Source: Streptomyces xanthii
GTDB taxonomy: Bacteria; Actinomycetota; Actinomycetes; Streptomycetales; Streptomycetaceae
DNA length: 64,000 bases
Assembly: GCF_014621695.1 (NCBI RefSeq)
Contig: NZ_CP061281.1
Span: 1,736,001-1,800,000, forward strand
Reading direction: 5' to 3'
The position numbers were made by a program, and so were the translations under genes. Below the pieces are notes generated by a model. That model was not told where the DNA came from, did not search any database, and was given only the letters and a program-made list of their open reading frames with translations. Shown piece by piece: positions 9,782 to 17,499 of this stretch. Within the stretch, counting starts at the first letter, position 1; the number at the start of each line of letters is the position of its first letter.

Positions 9782-9907
9782 TACGAGCAGCACGCCCCCG
9801 GAGCACGCGAAGCGTGCCTACCAGGGGCGCGGGGAACTGCGCGAGAAGCCCCACCGTGCGGCACCCGGCGACGATCGTCAGCCCCTGCGGCGGGGCGGGC
9901 CGGGGCC
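9782..9907. repeat. 126-bp direct repeat, copy 2
   Basis: Second copy of the 9505-9630 element, ending 16 bp before the hemE stop codon. Together with the GC-rich spacer these repeats fill the whole 468-bp gap between the flavoprotein gene and hemE. The hairpin may serve as terminator for both converging genes. Confidence 0.85.
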
Positions 9908-9923
9908 GGCTGGAGCGTCGGGG

Positions 9924-11003
9924 CTACTTGGACGTCTGCGTGTGGACGTGGTCGACCAGACGGGTCAGGGCGTCGGGATTGGTGGTGGGGAGGACACCGT
10001 GGCCGAGATTGAAGACGTGGCCCTCGAGCCCCGCCGCCGCGTCGAGCACCTCACGGGTCTTGACCTCGACCGCCTCCGGCGTGGAGAAGAGGATCGCCGG
10101 GTCGAGGTTGCCCTGCAGCGCCTTGCCGGGCCCGACGCGGCGGGCGGCCTCGTCGAGCGGGACGCGCCAGTCGACGCCGACGACGTCCGCCCCGGCCTCG
10201 CCCATGAGCCCGAGCAGCTCACCGGTGCCGACACCGAAGTGGATGCGCGGCACCCCGTACCCGGCGACGGCGTCGAAGACCTTCTTCGAGGCCGGCATGA
10301 CGGAGCGGCGGTAGTCGGCCGGGGCGAGCGCGCCGACCCACGAGTCGAAGAGCTGTACGGCGCTGGCGCCGGCCTCGATCTGCACCTTCAGGAAGGCGGA
10401 GGTGATCTCGGCGAGCCGGTCGAGCAGGTCGGCCCACAGCTGCGGGTCGCCGTACATGAGGGCCTTGGTGTGCTCGTGGTTGCGCGACGGCCCGCCCTCG
10501 ACGAGGTAGCTGGCGAGGGTGAAGGGCGCGCCGGCGAAGCCGATGAGCGGGGTGGAGCCGAGCTCCGCGGTGAGCAGGCCGATGGCCTCGGTGACGTAGG
10601 AGACGTCGTCCGGGGTCAGGTCGCGCAGCTGCGCGAGGTCCGCGCGGGAGCGGATCGGGTTCGCGACGACGGGCCCGACACCGGGCTTGATGTCGAGGTC
10701 GATGCCGATGGCCTTGAGCGGCACGACGATGTCGCTGAAGTAGATCGCGGCGTCGACCTTGTGGCGGCGCACCGGCTGCAGGGTGATCTCGGCGACGAGT
10801 TCCGGCCGCATGCAGGACTCGAGCATGGGGATGCCCTCGCGCACCTTGAGGTACTCCGGCAGCGAGCGCCCGGCCTGCCGCATGAACCACACGGGGGTGT
10901 GCGGCACGGGCTCGCGCCTGCACGCCTTGATGAAGGCGGATTCCCTGGTGGCTTCGATCGTCGCTGACGGCTGCTGGCCCGTGGCCTCGGTGTTGGCACT
11001 CAC
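9924..11003 (-). CDS. hemE: Uroporphyrinogen III decarboxylase
   Basis: A 359-residue enzyme that removes four acetate carboxyls from uroporphyrinogen III to give coproporphyrinogen III, the substrate of HemY. Signatures are [15 protein letters not shown] (substrate-contacting Arg), [13 protein letters not shown] (catalytic Asp in FSD), [17 protein letters not shown] and the C-terminal FNLGHGVLP. Length is typical. Divergent from the DUF3000 gene with 98 bp between them; monocistronic here. Confidence 0.96.
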   Translation of the reverse strand: MSANTEATGQQPSATIEATRESAFIKACRREPVPHTPVWFMRQAGRSLPEYLKVREGIPMLESCMRPELVAEITLQPVRRHKVDAAIYFSDIVVPLKAIGIDLDIKPGVGPVVANPIRSRADLAQLRDLTPDDVSYVTEAIGLLTAELGSTPLIGFAGAPFTLASYLVEGGPSRNHEHTKALMYGDPQLWADLLDRLAEITSAFLKVQIEAGASAVQLFDSWVGALAPADYRRSVMPASKKVFDAVAGYGVPRIHFGVGTGELLGLMGEAGADVVGVDWRVPLDEAARRVGPGKALQGNLDPAILFSTPEAVEVKTREVLDAAAGLEGHVFNLGHGVLPTTNPDALTRLVDHVHTQTSK

Positions 11004-11088
11004 ACGGGAAAGTCTCGCACGGCCGCCCGGCGGGCCGAGACGGTGTCCTTGGCGGGTGTCCCTGCCTGCGCGCGGCGCGAGTTCCCCT

Positions 11089-11104
11089 TAATCTTCCCCG
11101 CATG
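11089..11104 (+). promoter_or_regulatory. Leaderless promoter -10 box
   Basis: TAATCT, seven bases, then the ATG at 11102. This is the reason for choosing that start for the DUF3000 gene over the internal ATGs at 11153 and 11192. Confidence 0.45.
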
Positions 11105-11815
11105 GCTGCGGCTCAGGGACGACGGTCCGACGGCCCGGACGGGCGGTCCGGGATGAGTGAATCGGTGCGGGAGGGGCAGAACGCTCGGGACATGAACGCT
11201 GCACACGAGGACGACCCCACCCCCCTTCCGTTCCGCACGGCGGTCGACGCCCTGCGCTCCGCGCGGCTGCGCCCGGAGATCGAGATCGACCCCACGCGCC
11301 CGCCGCAGCGCCTGGCCCCCTACTCGTACGCGCTGGAGGCGGCCGTCGTCGACGGCGAGGAGGATCTGGCCGACGGCCGGCTCGTCCTGCTGCACGACCC
11401 GGCCGGGCACGAGGCGTGGCACGGCACGTTCCGCCTGGTGACGCTGGTGCGCGCGGAGCTCGAGCCGGAGATGGCGGCCGATCCGCTGCTCCCCGACGTG
11501 TGCTGGTCGTGGCTGACCGGCGCGCTGCAGGCCCGCGGTCTGGGCTACGGCGAGCCGTCGGGCACGGTCACCCGGGCGAGTTCGCACTACTTCGGCGGGA
11601 TCGGCGACCGGCCGTCCGCTTCGCAGATCGAGATCCGGGCGTCGTGGACGCCGCGCGAGGGGCTCGGCGGGGTGCCGGACACGGCGGCGCACCTCGCGGC
11701 GTGGTGCGAGCTGCTGTGCCAGGTGGCGGGGCTCCCGCCGGTGCCGTCGGGTCCGCCCGGGTCGGACGGCTCGGTGGTGACGCTGCCTCAGCGCCGGGGG
11801 CCGCGCCCCTCCTGA
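11102..11815 (+). CDS. DUF3000 family protein
   Basis: A 237-residue actinobacterial protein of unknown function. The conserved part begins near residue 38 (PFRTAVDALRSARLRPEIEI) and contains APYSYALEAAV, LLHDPAGHEAWHGTFRLVTLVR and VCWSWLTGALQARGLGY. The first 35 residues are variable and the start could be internal. The gene is divergent from hemE and precedes a terminator; no enzymatic motif is evident. Confidence 0.82.
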   Translation: MAAAQGRRSDGPDGRSGMSESVREGQNARDMNAAHEDDPTPLPFRTAVDALRSARLRPEIEIDPTRPPQRLAPYSYALEAAVVDGEEDLADGRLVLLHDPAGHEAWHGTFRLVTLVRAELEPEMAADPLLPDVCWSWLTGALQARGLGYGEPSGTVTRASSHYFGGIGDRPSASQIEIRASWTPREGLGGVPDTAAHLAAWCELLCQVAGLPPVPSGPPGSDGSVVTLPQRRGPRPS

Positions 11816-11841
11816 AAGGTGTCGTGTGCAGGGGCTTTTTT

Positions 11842-11873
11842 CGGCCGCGTCGGGCGAGTGTCCGACGCGGCCG
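11842..11873 (+). terminator. Terminator after the DUF3000 gene
   Basis: Perfect 12-bp stem CGGCCGCGTCGG / CCGACGCGGCCG with an 8-base loop, directly downstream of a GGGGCTTTTTT tract. Confidence 0.75.
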
Positions 11874-12110
11874 TCGCTCGTTTGCCCCCACGGGACGATC
11901 ACGGCCGCTCCGGTTCGGATCGCTTCGATCTTCGTTCGATCTTCGGATGATCGATAGTGCGTCCGAATTGCGTGAATTGTTACTCACCAAATCGTGATCT
12001 TTCTCTAAAGGCAGGCAGGTTTGGTGCCGAAGACCTCTGTGACCTTGAAAGCACGGTTCATCCCGGCTTCATCCCCAGAGCCGGCTCCGTCCCGCACCCC
12101 AGGAGGCCTG
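11874..12110 (+). promoter_or_regulatory. Promoter region of the response regulator gene
   Basis: Unusually AT-rich for this genome. Holds a tandem TTCGATCTTCG repeat (about 11927-11947) and several TTACTC / TCTCTAAA stretches, consistent with a regulated promoter and a leader of about 100 nt. No gene is visible. Confidence 0.35.
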
Positions 12111-12773
12111 GTGTCCGTTCTCCTCGAGCAGCCCTCAAGCCTGGTCGCCTACCGCCCGAACAAGCCCACCGCGATGGTGGTCGTGGCCGACCCGCGCGTC
12201 CGCTCCACCGTCACCCGCCATCTGTGGGCGCTCGGTGTTCGCGACGTCATCGAGGCCTCGTCCGTCGCGGAGGCTCGTCCCCGCATCGGCAACCCCCGGG
12301 ACATCTGCGTCGCAGACGTCCACCTCCCCGACGGCTCCGGCCTCACCCTGCTCTCCGAGACCCGGGCGGCGGGCTGGCCCAACGGCCTGGCCCTGTCCGC
12401 CGCCGACGACATCGGCGCCGTGCGCAACGCCCTCGCGGGCGGTGTGAAGGGCTACGTCGTCACGGGCACCCGGACCAACGTCGGAATGCCCACCCGCCCC
12501 GGCGCCGCCCCGATCGGCTCTGCCGCCGCCCGTATGCACCGCCGCCCCCCGGGTGCCCCGAGCCACCCGGGCGGCTACCGGGAGCTGTCGGGCCGTGAGG
12601 TGGAGGTCCTGCGGCTCGTCGCCGAGGGCCAGTCGAACAAGGCGATCGGCGTCTCCATGGGCCTGTCCGCCCTGACCGTCAAGAGCCACCTCGCCCGGAT
12701 CGCACGCAAGCTCGGCACGGGCGACCGGGCCGGGATGGTGGCGGTGGCCCTGCGCACCGGAATCATCCACTGA
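12111..12773 (+). CDS. NarL/FixJ-type response regulator with LuxR DNA-binding domain (orphan)
   Basis: A 220-residue regulator; GTG 12111 follows AGGAGG at 12101-12106, preferred over the frame's upstream GTG at 12021. Residues about 15-135 form a receiver-like domain, with the phospho-acceptor aspartate probably in CVADVHLPDGSG and a Ser in LALSAADD at the Thr/Ser position. A basic, proline-rich linker follows, then a LuxR helix-turn-helix (ELSGREVEVLRLVAEGQSNK, VKSHLARIARKLGTGDRAGM). No histidine kinase gene lies nearby. The protein is very highly conserved in Streptomyces as I recall; targets are unknown. Confidence 0.88.
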   Translation: MSVLLEQPSSLVAYRPNKPTAMVVVADPRVRSTVTRHLWALGVRDVIEASSVAEARPRIGNPRDICVADVHLPDGSGLTLLSETRAAGWPNGLALSAADDIGAVRNALAGGVKGYVVTGTRTNVGMPTRPGAAPIGSAAARMHRRPPGAPSHPGGYRELSGREVEVLRLVAEGQSNKAIGVSMGLSALTVKSHLARIARKLGTGDRAGMVAVALRTGIIH

Positions 12774-12813
12774 TCGCAGACTGGCCGGATCCTTCCGTTT
12801 CACACCCCTTCAG

Positions 12814-12845
12814 CGCCCGTCGACGGAACGTTCCGTCGACGGGCG
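12814..12845. terminator. Perfect 32-bp palindrome after the response regulator gene
   Basis: Arms CGCCCGTCGACGGAAC and GTTCCGTCGACGGGCG abut with no loop. It lies 41 bp past the stop codon and just upstream of the RNase D promoter. It is probably a terminator, but the loopless symmetry also fits a protein-binding site. Confidence 0.6.
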
Positions 12846-12860
12846 TCGTCGGTTGACAGA

Positions 12861-12875
12861 TACCCTTGACAGGTG
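12861..12875 (+). promoter_or_regulatory. Leaderless promoter -10 box
   Basis: TACCCT, six bases, then the GTG start of the RNase D gene; no ribosome site is available. Confidence 0.5.
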
Positions 12876-14117
12876 ACAGACGCCCAAGAGACCGCAGCAG
12901 CCAGCACCCCGACCGAAGGGACAGCGGTCCCGCTGCTCGAGCCGCGCGAGGGCATCCCGCCGGTGATCGCCGACGAGGCCGCGCTCGCCGAGGTGGTCGC
13001 GGCCTTCGCCGCGGGCACCGGCCCGGTCGCCGTCGACGCCGAGCGCGCGTCCGGCTACCGCTACGGGCAGCGCGCGTACCTGGTGCAGCTGCGGCGCGAG
13101 GGCGCGGGCTCCGCGCTGATCGACCCCGTCGCCTGTCCCGACCTCTCCGCCTTCGGCGCCGCCGTCGCCGACGCCGAGTGGGTGCTGCACGCCGCGACGC
13201 AGGACCTGCCGTGTCTGCGCGAGATAGGCATGATCCCGTCGACGCTGTTCGACACCGAGCTGGCCGGGCGTCTCGCCGGGTTCCCCCGGGTGGGGCTCGG
13301 CGCGATGGTGGAGAACGTGCTGGGCTACGTGCTGGAGAAGGGCCACTCCGCGGTCGACTGGTCGACGCGGCCGCTGCCCGAGCCCTGGCTGCGCTACGCG
13401 GCCCTCGACGTGGAGCTCCTGGTCGACCTGCGCGACTCGCTGGAGAAGGAGCTCGACCGGCAGGGCAAGCTCGACTGGGCGCACCAGGAGTTCGACGCCA
13501 TCGCCTCGGCCCCGCCCGCTCCGCCCCGCAAGGACCCCTGGCGCCGCACCTCCGGCATGCACAAGGTGCGCCGGCGCCGGCAGATGGCGGTCGTACGGGA
13601 GCTGTGGACGGCGCGGGACAGGGTCGCGCAGCGGCGTGACGTGTCGCCGGGCAAGGTGCTGGGGGACGCGGCGATCGTCGAGGCGGCGCTCGCGCTGCCG
13701 CAGAACGTGCACGCGCTGACCGCGCTGCCGGGCTTCGGCCACCGGATGGGCCGCCGTCAGCTGGAGCAGTGGCAGGCCGCGGTGGACCGGGCGCGGGAGC
13801 TGCCCGAGTCGGAGCTGCCGCAGCCGGGCCAGCCGCTGACCGGTCCCCCGCCGCCGCGCGCCTGGGCGGACAAGGACCCGGCGGCCGCGGCGCGCCTGTC
13901 CGCGGCGCGGGCGGGGGTCTCGGCGCTGGCCGAGCAGCTGAACATGCCGCAGGAGAACCTGATCACGCCCGACACGGTGCGCCGCGTCTGCTGGGAGCCG
14001 CCGGTTCCCGCGGACCCGGACGCGGTGGCGGCGGCGCTGGCCTCGCACGGGGCGCGGCGCTGGCAGGTCGAGCAGGTGACCCCGCTCCTCGTGAAGGCGC
14101 TCGCGACGCGCGTGTGA
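12873..14117 (+). CDS. rnd: Ribonuclease D (DEDDy 3'-5' exonuclease with HRDC domain)
   Basis: A 414-residue nuclease. DEDD exonuclease motifs: VAVDAERASGYRYGQRAYLVQ (Exo I, split DAE), LHAATQDLPCL (Exo II Asp) and LRYAALDVELLVDL (Exo III Tyr and Asp). An HRDC domain follows near residues 225-310 (RQMAVVRELWTARDRVAQRR). RNase D matures tRNA and other stable RNA 3' ends. GTG start, apparently leaderless; longer at the N-terminus and C-terminus than the E. coli enzyme, as usual in actinobacteria. Confidence 0.92.
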   Translation: MTDAQETAAASTPTEGTAVPLLEPREGIPPVIADEAALAEVVAAFAAGTGPVAVDAERASGYRYGQRAYLVQLRREGAGSALIDPVACPDLSAFGAAVADAEWVLHAATQDLPCLREIGMIPSTLFDTELAGRLAGFPRVGLGAMVENVLGYVLEKGHSAVDWSTRPLPEPWLRYAALDVELLVDLRDSLEKELDRQGKLDWAHQEFDAIASAPPAPPRKDPWRRTSGMHKVRRRRQMAVVRELWTARDRVAQRRDVSPGKVLGDAAIVEAALALPQNVHALTALPGFGHRMGRRQLEQWQAAVDRARELPESELPQPGQPLTGPPPPRAWADKDPAAAARLSAARAGVSALAEQLNMPQENLITPDTVRRVCWEPPVPADPDAVAAALASHGARRWQVEQVTPLLVKALATRV

Positions 14118-14184
14118 GCGCTCCCGTCCGGCTCTGTTGCAGGATCCGGACATCGCCGCGGTGTCGGATCGGCTCGGAGATCAC

Positions 14185-14199
14185 TAGTTTCTGAGCATG
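14185..14199 (+). promoter_or_regulatory. Leaderless promoter -10 box
   Basis: TAGTTT, six bases, then the ATG of the ferritin-like gene; no ribosome site precedes it. Confidence 0.5.
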
Positions 14200-14988
14200 T
14201 TCAAAAACAGGCGGGGAGAGTTCCGGCAGGAGTACGCGGACTGGGTGCGGGACTTCGAGGAGGCGCGGGAGCGGCGGGCCGCGCTGGGTGACCCGGACTG
14301 GACGCGCGGAGCCACGCTCCCCCGCGCCCTCGTCCGCAGCGTGCAGCGCTTCCAGGTCGGGGAGGACGGCGACGGGGGCGCGCTGCTCGCGAAGGCGGCG
14401 CGGGCCGGGGACCCTTCGTACACACGGGCGGCGCGGCTGTTCGTGGCCGAGGAACAGAACCACGCGCGGCTGCTCGCCGAGGTGCTCGGCGCGGCCGGGG
14501 CCGGCACACTGCGCTCGCACTGGAGCGACGCGGTGTTCGTACGGCTGCGGCGCCTGCTCGGGCTGCGGCTCGAACTGCTGGTGCTGATGATCGCCGAGGT
14601 CGTGGCCCTCAGGTACTACCGGGCGCTGCGCGACGGCGCGCCCGATCCGCTGCTCGCCGAGGTGGCCGGCCGGATCCTGGCCGACGAGGAACGCCACGTG
14701 CCGTTCCACTGCCGGCGCCTGCAGGAGGGCTTCGCCGGGCTGCCGCGGCCCGCGGTGCGGCTGGTCGTCCGGGGCTGGCGGGTGCTCCTCGGCGCAGCCG
14801 CCTGGGTGGTCGCCGCCGATCACGGCGCGGCCCTGCGCCGCTGCGGCGTGACCCGCCGCGCGTTCGTCCACGAGGTCGTCGCCTCCTCGGCCCCGATGGC
14901 CGCGTACATGGCCGGAGCCGGTACGGGCGCCGCCGCGTCCGGTACGGGCGACACTCAGGTGCGGCAGCCCCTACGATCGCCCGCGTGA
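14197..14988 (+). CDS. Ferritin-like diiron protein of unknown function
   Basis: A 263-residue, largely helical protein. Two E-x-x-H-type metal motifs are visible: LFVAEEQNHARLLAEVL and RILADEERHVPFHCRRL, with a further Glu in LVLMIAEVVALRYYRAL. This is the four-helix diiron pattern of ferritin-like oxidases and rubrerythrins. The C-terminal part (VRGWRVLLGAAAWVVAADHG) could be a membrane-associated helix. No substrate is suggested. Its stop codon overlaps the next gene's GTG by four bases. Confidence 0.7.
   Translation: MFKNRRGEFRQEYADWVRDFEEARERRAALGDPDWTRGATLPRALVRSVQRFQVGEDGDGGALLAKAARAGDPSYTRAARLFVAEEQNHARLLAEVLGAAGAGTLRSHWSDAVFVRLRRLLGLRLELLVLMIAEVVALRYYRALRDGAPDPLLAEVAGRILADEERHVPFHCRRLQEGFAGLPRPAVRLVVRGWRVLLGAAAWVVAADHGAALRRCGVTRRAFVHEVVASSAPMAAYMAGAGTGAAASGTGDTQVRQPLRSPA
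14972..14987 (+). promoter_or_regulatory. Possible internal leaderless promoter
   Basis: TACGAT, seven bases, then GTG 14985. The box lies inside the end of the ferritin-like gene, so the downstream gene may have its own leaderless transcript as well as being coupled by the GTGA overlap. Confidence 0.35.
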
Positions 14989-16025
14989 CGGACGGCATGG
15001 CGGGGGCGTTCTCCGGCCTCTTCCGCAGACGCGGGCGCACGGCGCCGCACGGAGACGAACTGGCCCGGGTCGAGGCGGAGATCACCGCCTTCGGGGAGGC
15101 GCTCGCCGGGCATCCCTTCCGGCCGGACCATCAGGCGCACGGCTCCCGGCTCCTCGCCGACCACCAGCGCGCACTGGACGCGTACGAGCGGGCCAAGCGC
15201 GACTTCGCCGGCGACCGGACCCTGCGGGACGCCGCCGACGTGCTGCGCGCCCTCGACGAAGGGCGCCACGCACTGGCCTGCGTGGACGCCGCCGTCGCGG
15301 GCCGGCCGCGCCCGCACCGGCTTCCCCTCTGCTTCTTCGACCCCCGTCACGGGCCGTCGGCCCAGGAGGTCCGCTGGGCCCCGGCCGGGGGCGCCGCGCG
15401 GACGGTCGCCGTCTGCGCCGCCGATGCCGTGCGCCTGGCCGAGGGGCGGGCGCCGATCGAGAGCGGGCTGCGGGAGCGGACCCCGGACCCGCGGGCCGCG
15501 TCCCGCACGAAGCGGCGCCCCGCGCACGAACCCGCCCCGCCCGCCTCCGCCGGGGACCCGTACGGGACCTGCCCCCTGCCCGCGGGGACGCGGCAGCGCC
15601 GGGAGAACCGCGGCAGCGCGGAAGTGCAGCTGAGCCGCACCGACCGGCGCGCGCCCGCGCTGCTGGTGGTTCACCTGGAGCGGGCCGACGGCTCCTGGGC
15701 CGACCTGACCGGCCCGGCGGGCGCCGGCGGGCAGCGCCGGCAGCTCCTCACGCACGGCTCCGTGCTGACGCGGGCCGTCGTCCCGGTCCCCGCCGACGGC
15801 CGGGACACGATCCATCTGTCCCTGCACACCCGGCGCGGGTGGCGGATCTGGCTGCACCCGATGGAGGACATCCCGCTCCTGACGGGCGAGGTCAGCTCGA
15901 CCGGCACGTACGTCCTGCGGCATCCCGGCGGCCGGGAGCCGCTGCGTGTCACCCAGCACGAGGGGTCCGCCTTCTCGCTGCACGCCCTGCGGTCCGACTT
16001 CCGGCCCGGGGAACTCCTGTGCTAG
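14985..16025 (+). CDS. Uncharacterised actinobacterial protein with a CFFDPRHGPS motif
   Basis: A 346-residue protein I do not recognise. The N-terminal third is helical with a coiled-coil tendency (ELARVEAEITAFGEALAGH, DHQRALDAYERAKRDFAG). The middle carries LCFFDPRHGPSAQEVRWAPA ending in TVAVCAADAVRLAEGRAP, a Cys-containing motif I recall from several actinobacterial surface proteins. The C-terminal third is beta-rich (APALLVVHLERADG, TIHLSLHTRRGWRIWLHP). GTG start, overlapping the ferritin-like gene by four bases, so the two probably act together. Confidence 0.6.
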   Translation: MTDGMAGAFSGLFRRRGRTAPHGDELARVEAEITAFGEALAGHPFRPDHQAHGSRLLADHQRALDAYERAKRDFAGDRTLRDAADVLRALDEGRHALACVDAAVAGRPRPHRLPLCFFDPRHGPSAQEVRWAPAGGAARTVAVCAADAVRLAEGRAPIESGLRERTPDPRAASRTKRRPAHEPAPPASAGDPYGTCPLPAGTRQRRENRGSAEVQLSRTDRRAPALLVVHLERADGSWADLTGPAGAGGQRRQLLTHGSVLTRAVVPVPADGRDTIHLSLHTRRGWRIWLHPMEDIPLLTGEVSSTGTYVLRHPGGREPLRVTQHEGSAFSLHALRSDFRPGELLC

Positions 16026-16195
16026 GGGACCGGCGTGTTCACGGCCGCGGCCCTCGCGCCGAAGAAGCCCTGCCTGCTGTACGTCCGCTCGCGCGGCCCG
16101 TGGACGCTCGCCCCGACGGGGGCTCCCAATCGGCGCTGAGCCCTCTTTTGGAAGTGTGACGTTCGCCGCTCCGGGCGAGGGGGCTGGGCAGCATG

Positions 16196-16213
16196 GTTAC
16201 TCGCAAGTAGCAT
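16196..16213 (+). promoter_or_regulatory. Promoter and candidate operator of the fadAB operon
   Basis: GTTACTCGCAAGTAGC is an imperfect palindrome of the TACT-N4-AGTA type, overlapping a -10 box TAGCAT (16208-16213) about 69 bp before the fadA start. The arrangement suggests repression by a fatty-acid-responsive (TetR- or GntR-type) regulator, which is an inference. Confidence 0.4.
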
Positions 16214-16281
16214 GAAGGGGTGAGCGCGCGCTCAGGTGCGCGCCGCGGCAGTGCCGTCCCGCATCTTGGAGGAGAGCCATC

Positions 16282-17499
16282 GTGCCTCGTACCGTCAGGG
16301 ACGTCGTCTTCGTCGACGGCGTCCGCACCCCGTTCGGCAAGGCGGGCCCGAAGGGCATCTACCACGAGACCCGGGCCGACGACCTCGTCGTCAAGGCGAT
16401 CCGCGAGCTGCTGCGCCGCAACCCGGCCCTCGACCCGGCCAAGATCGACGAGGTCGCCATCGCCGCGACCACGCAGATCGGCGACCAGGGTCTGACCCTG
16501 GGCCGCACGGCCGGCATCCTGGCCGGGCTGCCGCAGTCCGTCCCCGGCTACTCGATCGACCGCATGTGCGCCGGCGCGCTGACCGCCGTGACGACGACCG
16601 CCGGCTCCATCGCGTTCGGCGCCTACGACGCCGTCATCGCCGGTGGCGTCGAGCACATGGGCCGCCACCCCATGGGTGAGGGCGTCGACCCGAACCCGCG
16701 CTTCGTCAGCGAGAAGCTGGTCGACGAGTCCGCCCTGTTCATGGGCATGACCGCCGAGAACCTGCACGACCGCTACCCGACCATCACCAAGAAGCGCGCC
16801 GACGAGTACGCCGTGCGCTCGCAGGAGAAGGCCGCGAAGGCGTACGCGAACGGCAAGATCCAGCAGGACCTGGTCCCGATCTCCGTGCGCAACACCAACG
16901 CCGAGGTCGGCGAGACGGGCTGGGGCCTGGTCACCGCCGACGAGCCGATGCGCCCGGGCACGACCCTGGAGAACCTCTCGGGTCTCAAGACGCCGTTCCG
17001 CACGCACGGCCGCGTCACGGCCGGCAACGCCGCGGGTCTCAACGACGGCGCCACCGCCTCGATCATCGCCTCCGAGGACTTCGCCCGGGAGAACAACCTC
17101 CCGGTCAAGATGCGCCTCGTCTCCTACGCCTTCGCCGGCGTCGAGCCCGAGGTCATGGGCTACGGCCCGATCCCGGCCACGGAGAAGGCCCTCGCCAAGG
17201 CCGGCCTGTCGATCTCGGACATCGGCCTGTTCGAGGTCAACGAGGCCTTCGCCGTGCAGGTGCTCGCCTTCCTGGAGCACTACGGCATCGCCGACGACGA
17301 CGCGCGCGTCAACCAGTACGGCGGCGCCATCGCGTTCGGTCACCCGCTCGCCTCCTCCGGCGTCCGTCTGATGACGCAGCTGGCCCGCCAGTTCGAGGAG
17401 CAGCCCGAGGTCCGTTACGGCCTCACCACCATGTGCGTCGGCTTCGGCATGGGCGCGACGGTCATCTGGGAAAACCCGCACTTCGAGGGGGACAAGTGA
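16282..17499 (+). CDS. fadA: Acetyl-CoA C-acyltransferase (beta-oxidation thiolase)
   Basis: A 405-residue thiolase; GTG 16282 follows TTGGAGGAGAGCC. It cleaves 3-ketoacyl-CoA with CoA to acetyl-CoA and a shortened acyl-CoA. The acylated cysteine is in SIDRMCAGALTAV, the HEAF-equivalent is EVNEAFAVQ, the histidine is in AIAFGHPLASSG, and the second catalytic cysteine is in TTMCVGFGMGA. Its stop codon overlaps the fadB start (GTGA), giving tight coupling of the two halves of the multienzyme complex. Confidence 0.94.
   Translation: MPRTVRDVVFVDGVRTPFGKAGPKGIYHETRADDLVVKAIRELLRRNPALDPAKIDEVAIAATTQIGDQGLTLGRTAGILAGLPQSVPGYSIDRMCAGALTAVTTTAGSIAFGAYDAVIAGGVEHMGRHPMGEGVDPNPRFVSEKLVDESALFMGMTAENLHDRYPTITKKRADEYAVRSQEKAAKAYANGKIQQDLVPISVRNTNAEVGETGWGLVTADEPMRPGTTLENLSGLKTPFRTHGRVTAGNAAGLNDGATASIIASEDFARENNLPVKMRLVSYAFAGVEPEVMGYGPIPATEKALAKAGLSISDIGLFEVNEAFAVQVLAFLEHYGIADDDARVNQYGGAIAFGHPLASSGVRLMTQLARQFEEQPEVRYGLTTMCVGFGMGATVIWENPHFEGDK

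Noticed and set aside
9505..9907. CRISPR-like repeat structure
   Set aside because: Only two 126-bp copies with one 151-bp spacer, and no cas genes.
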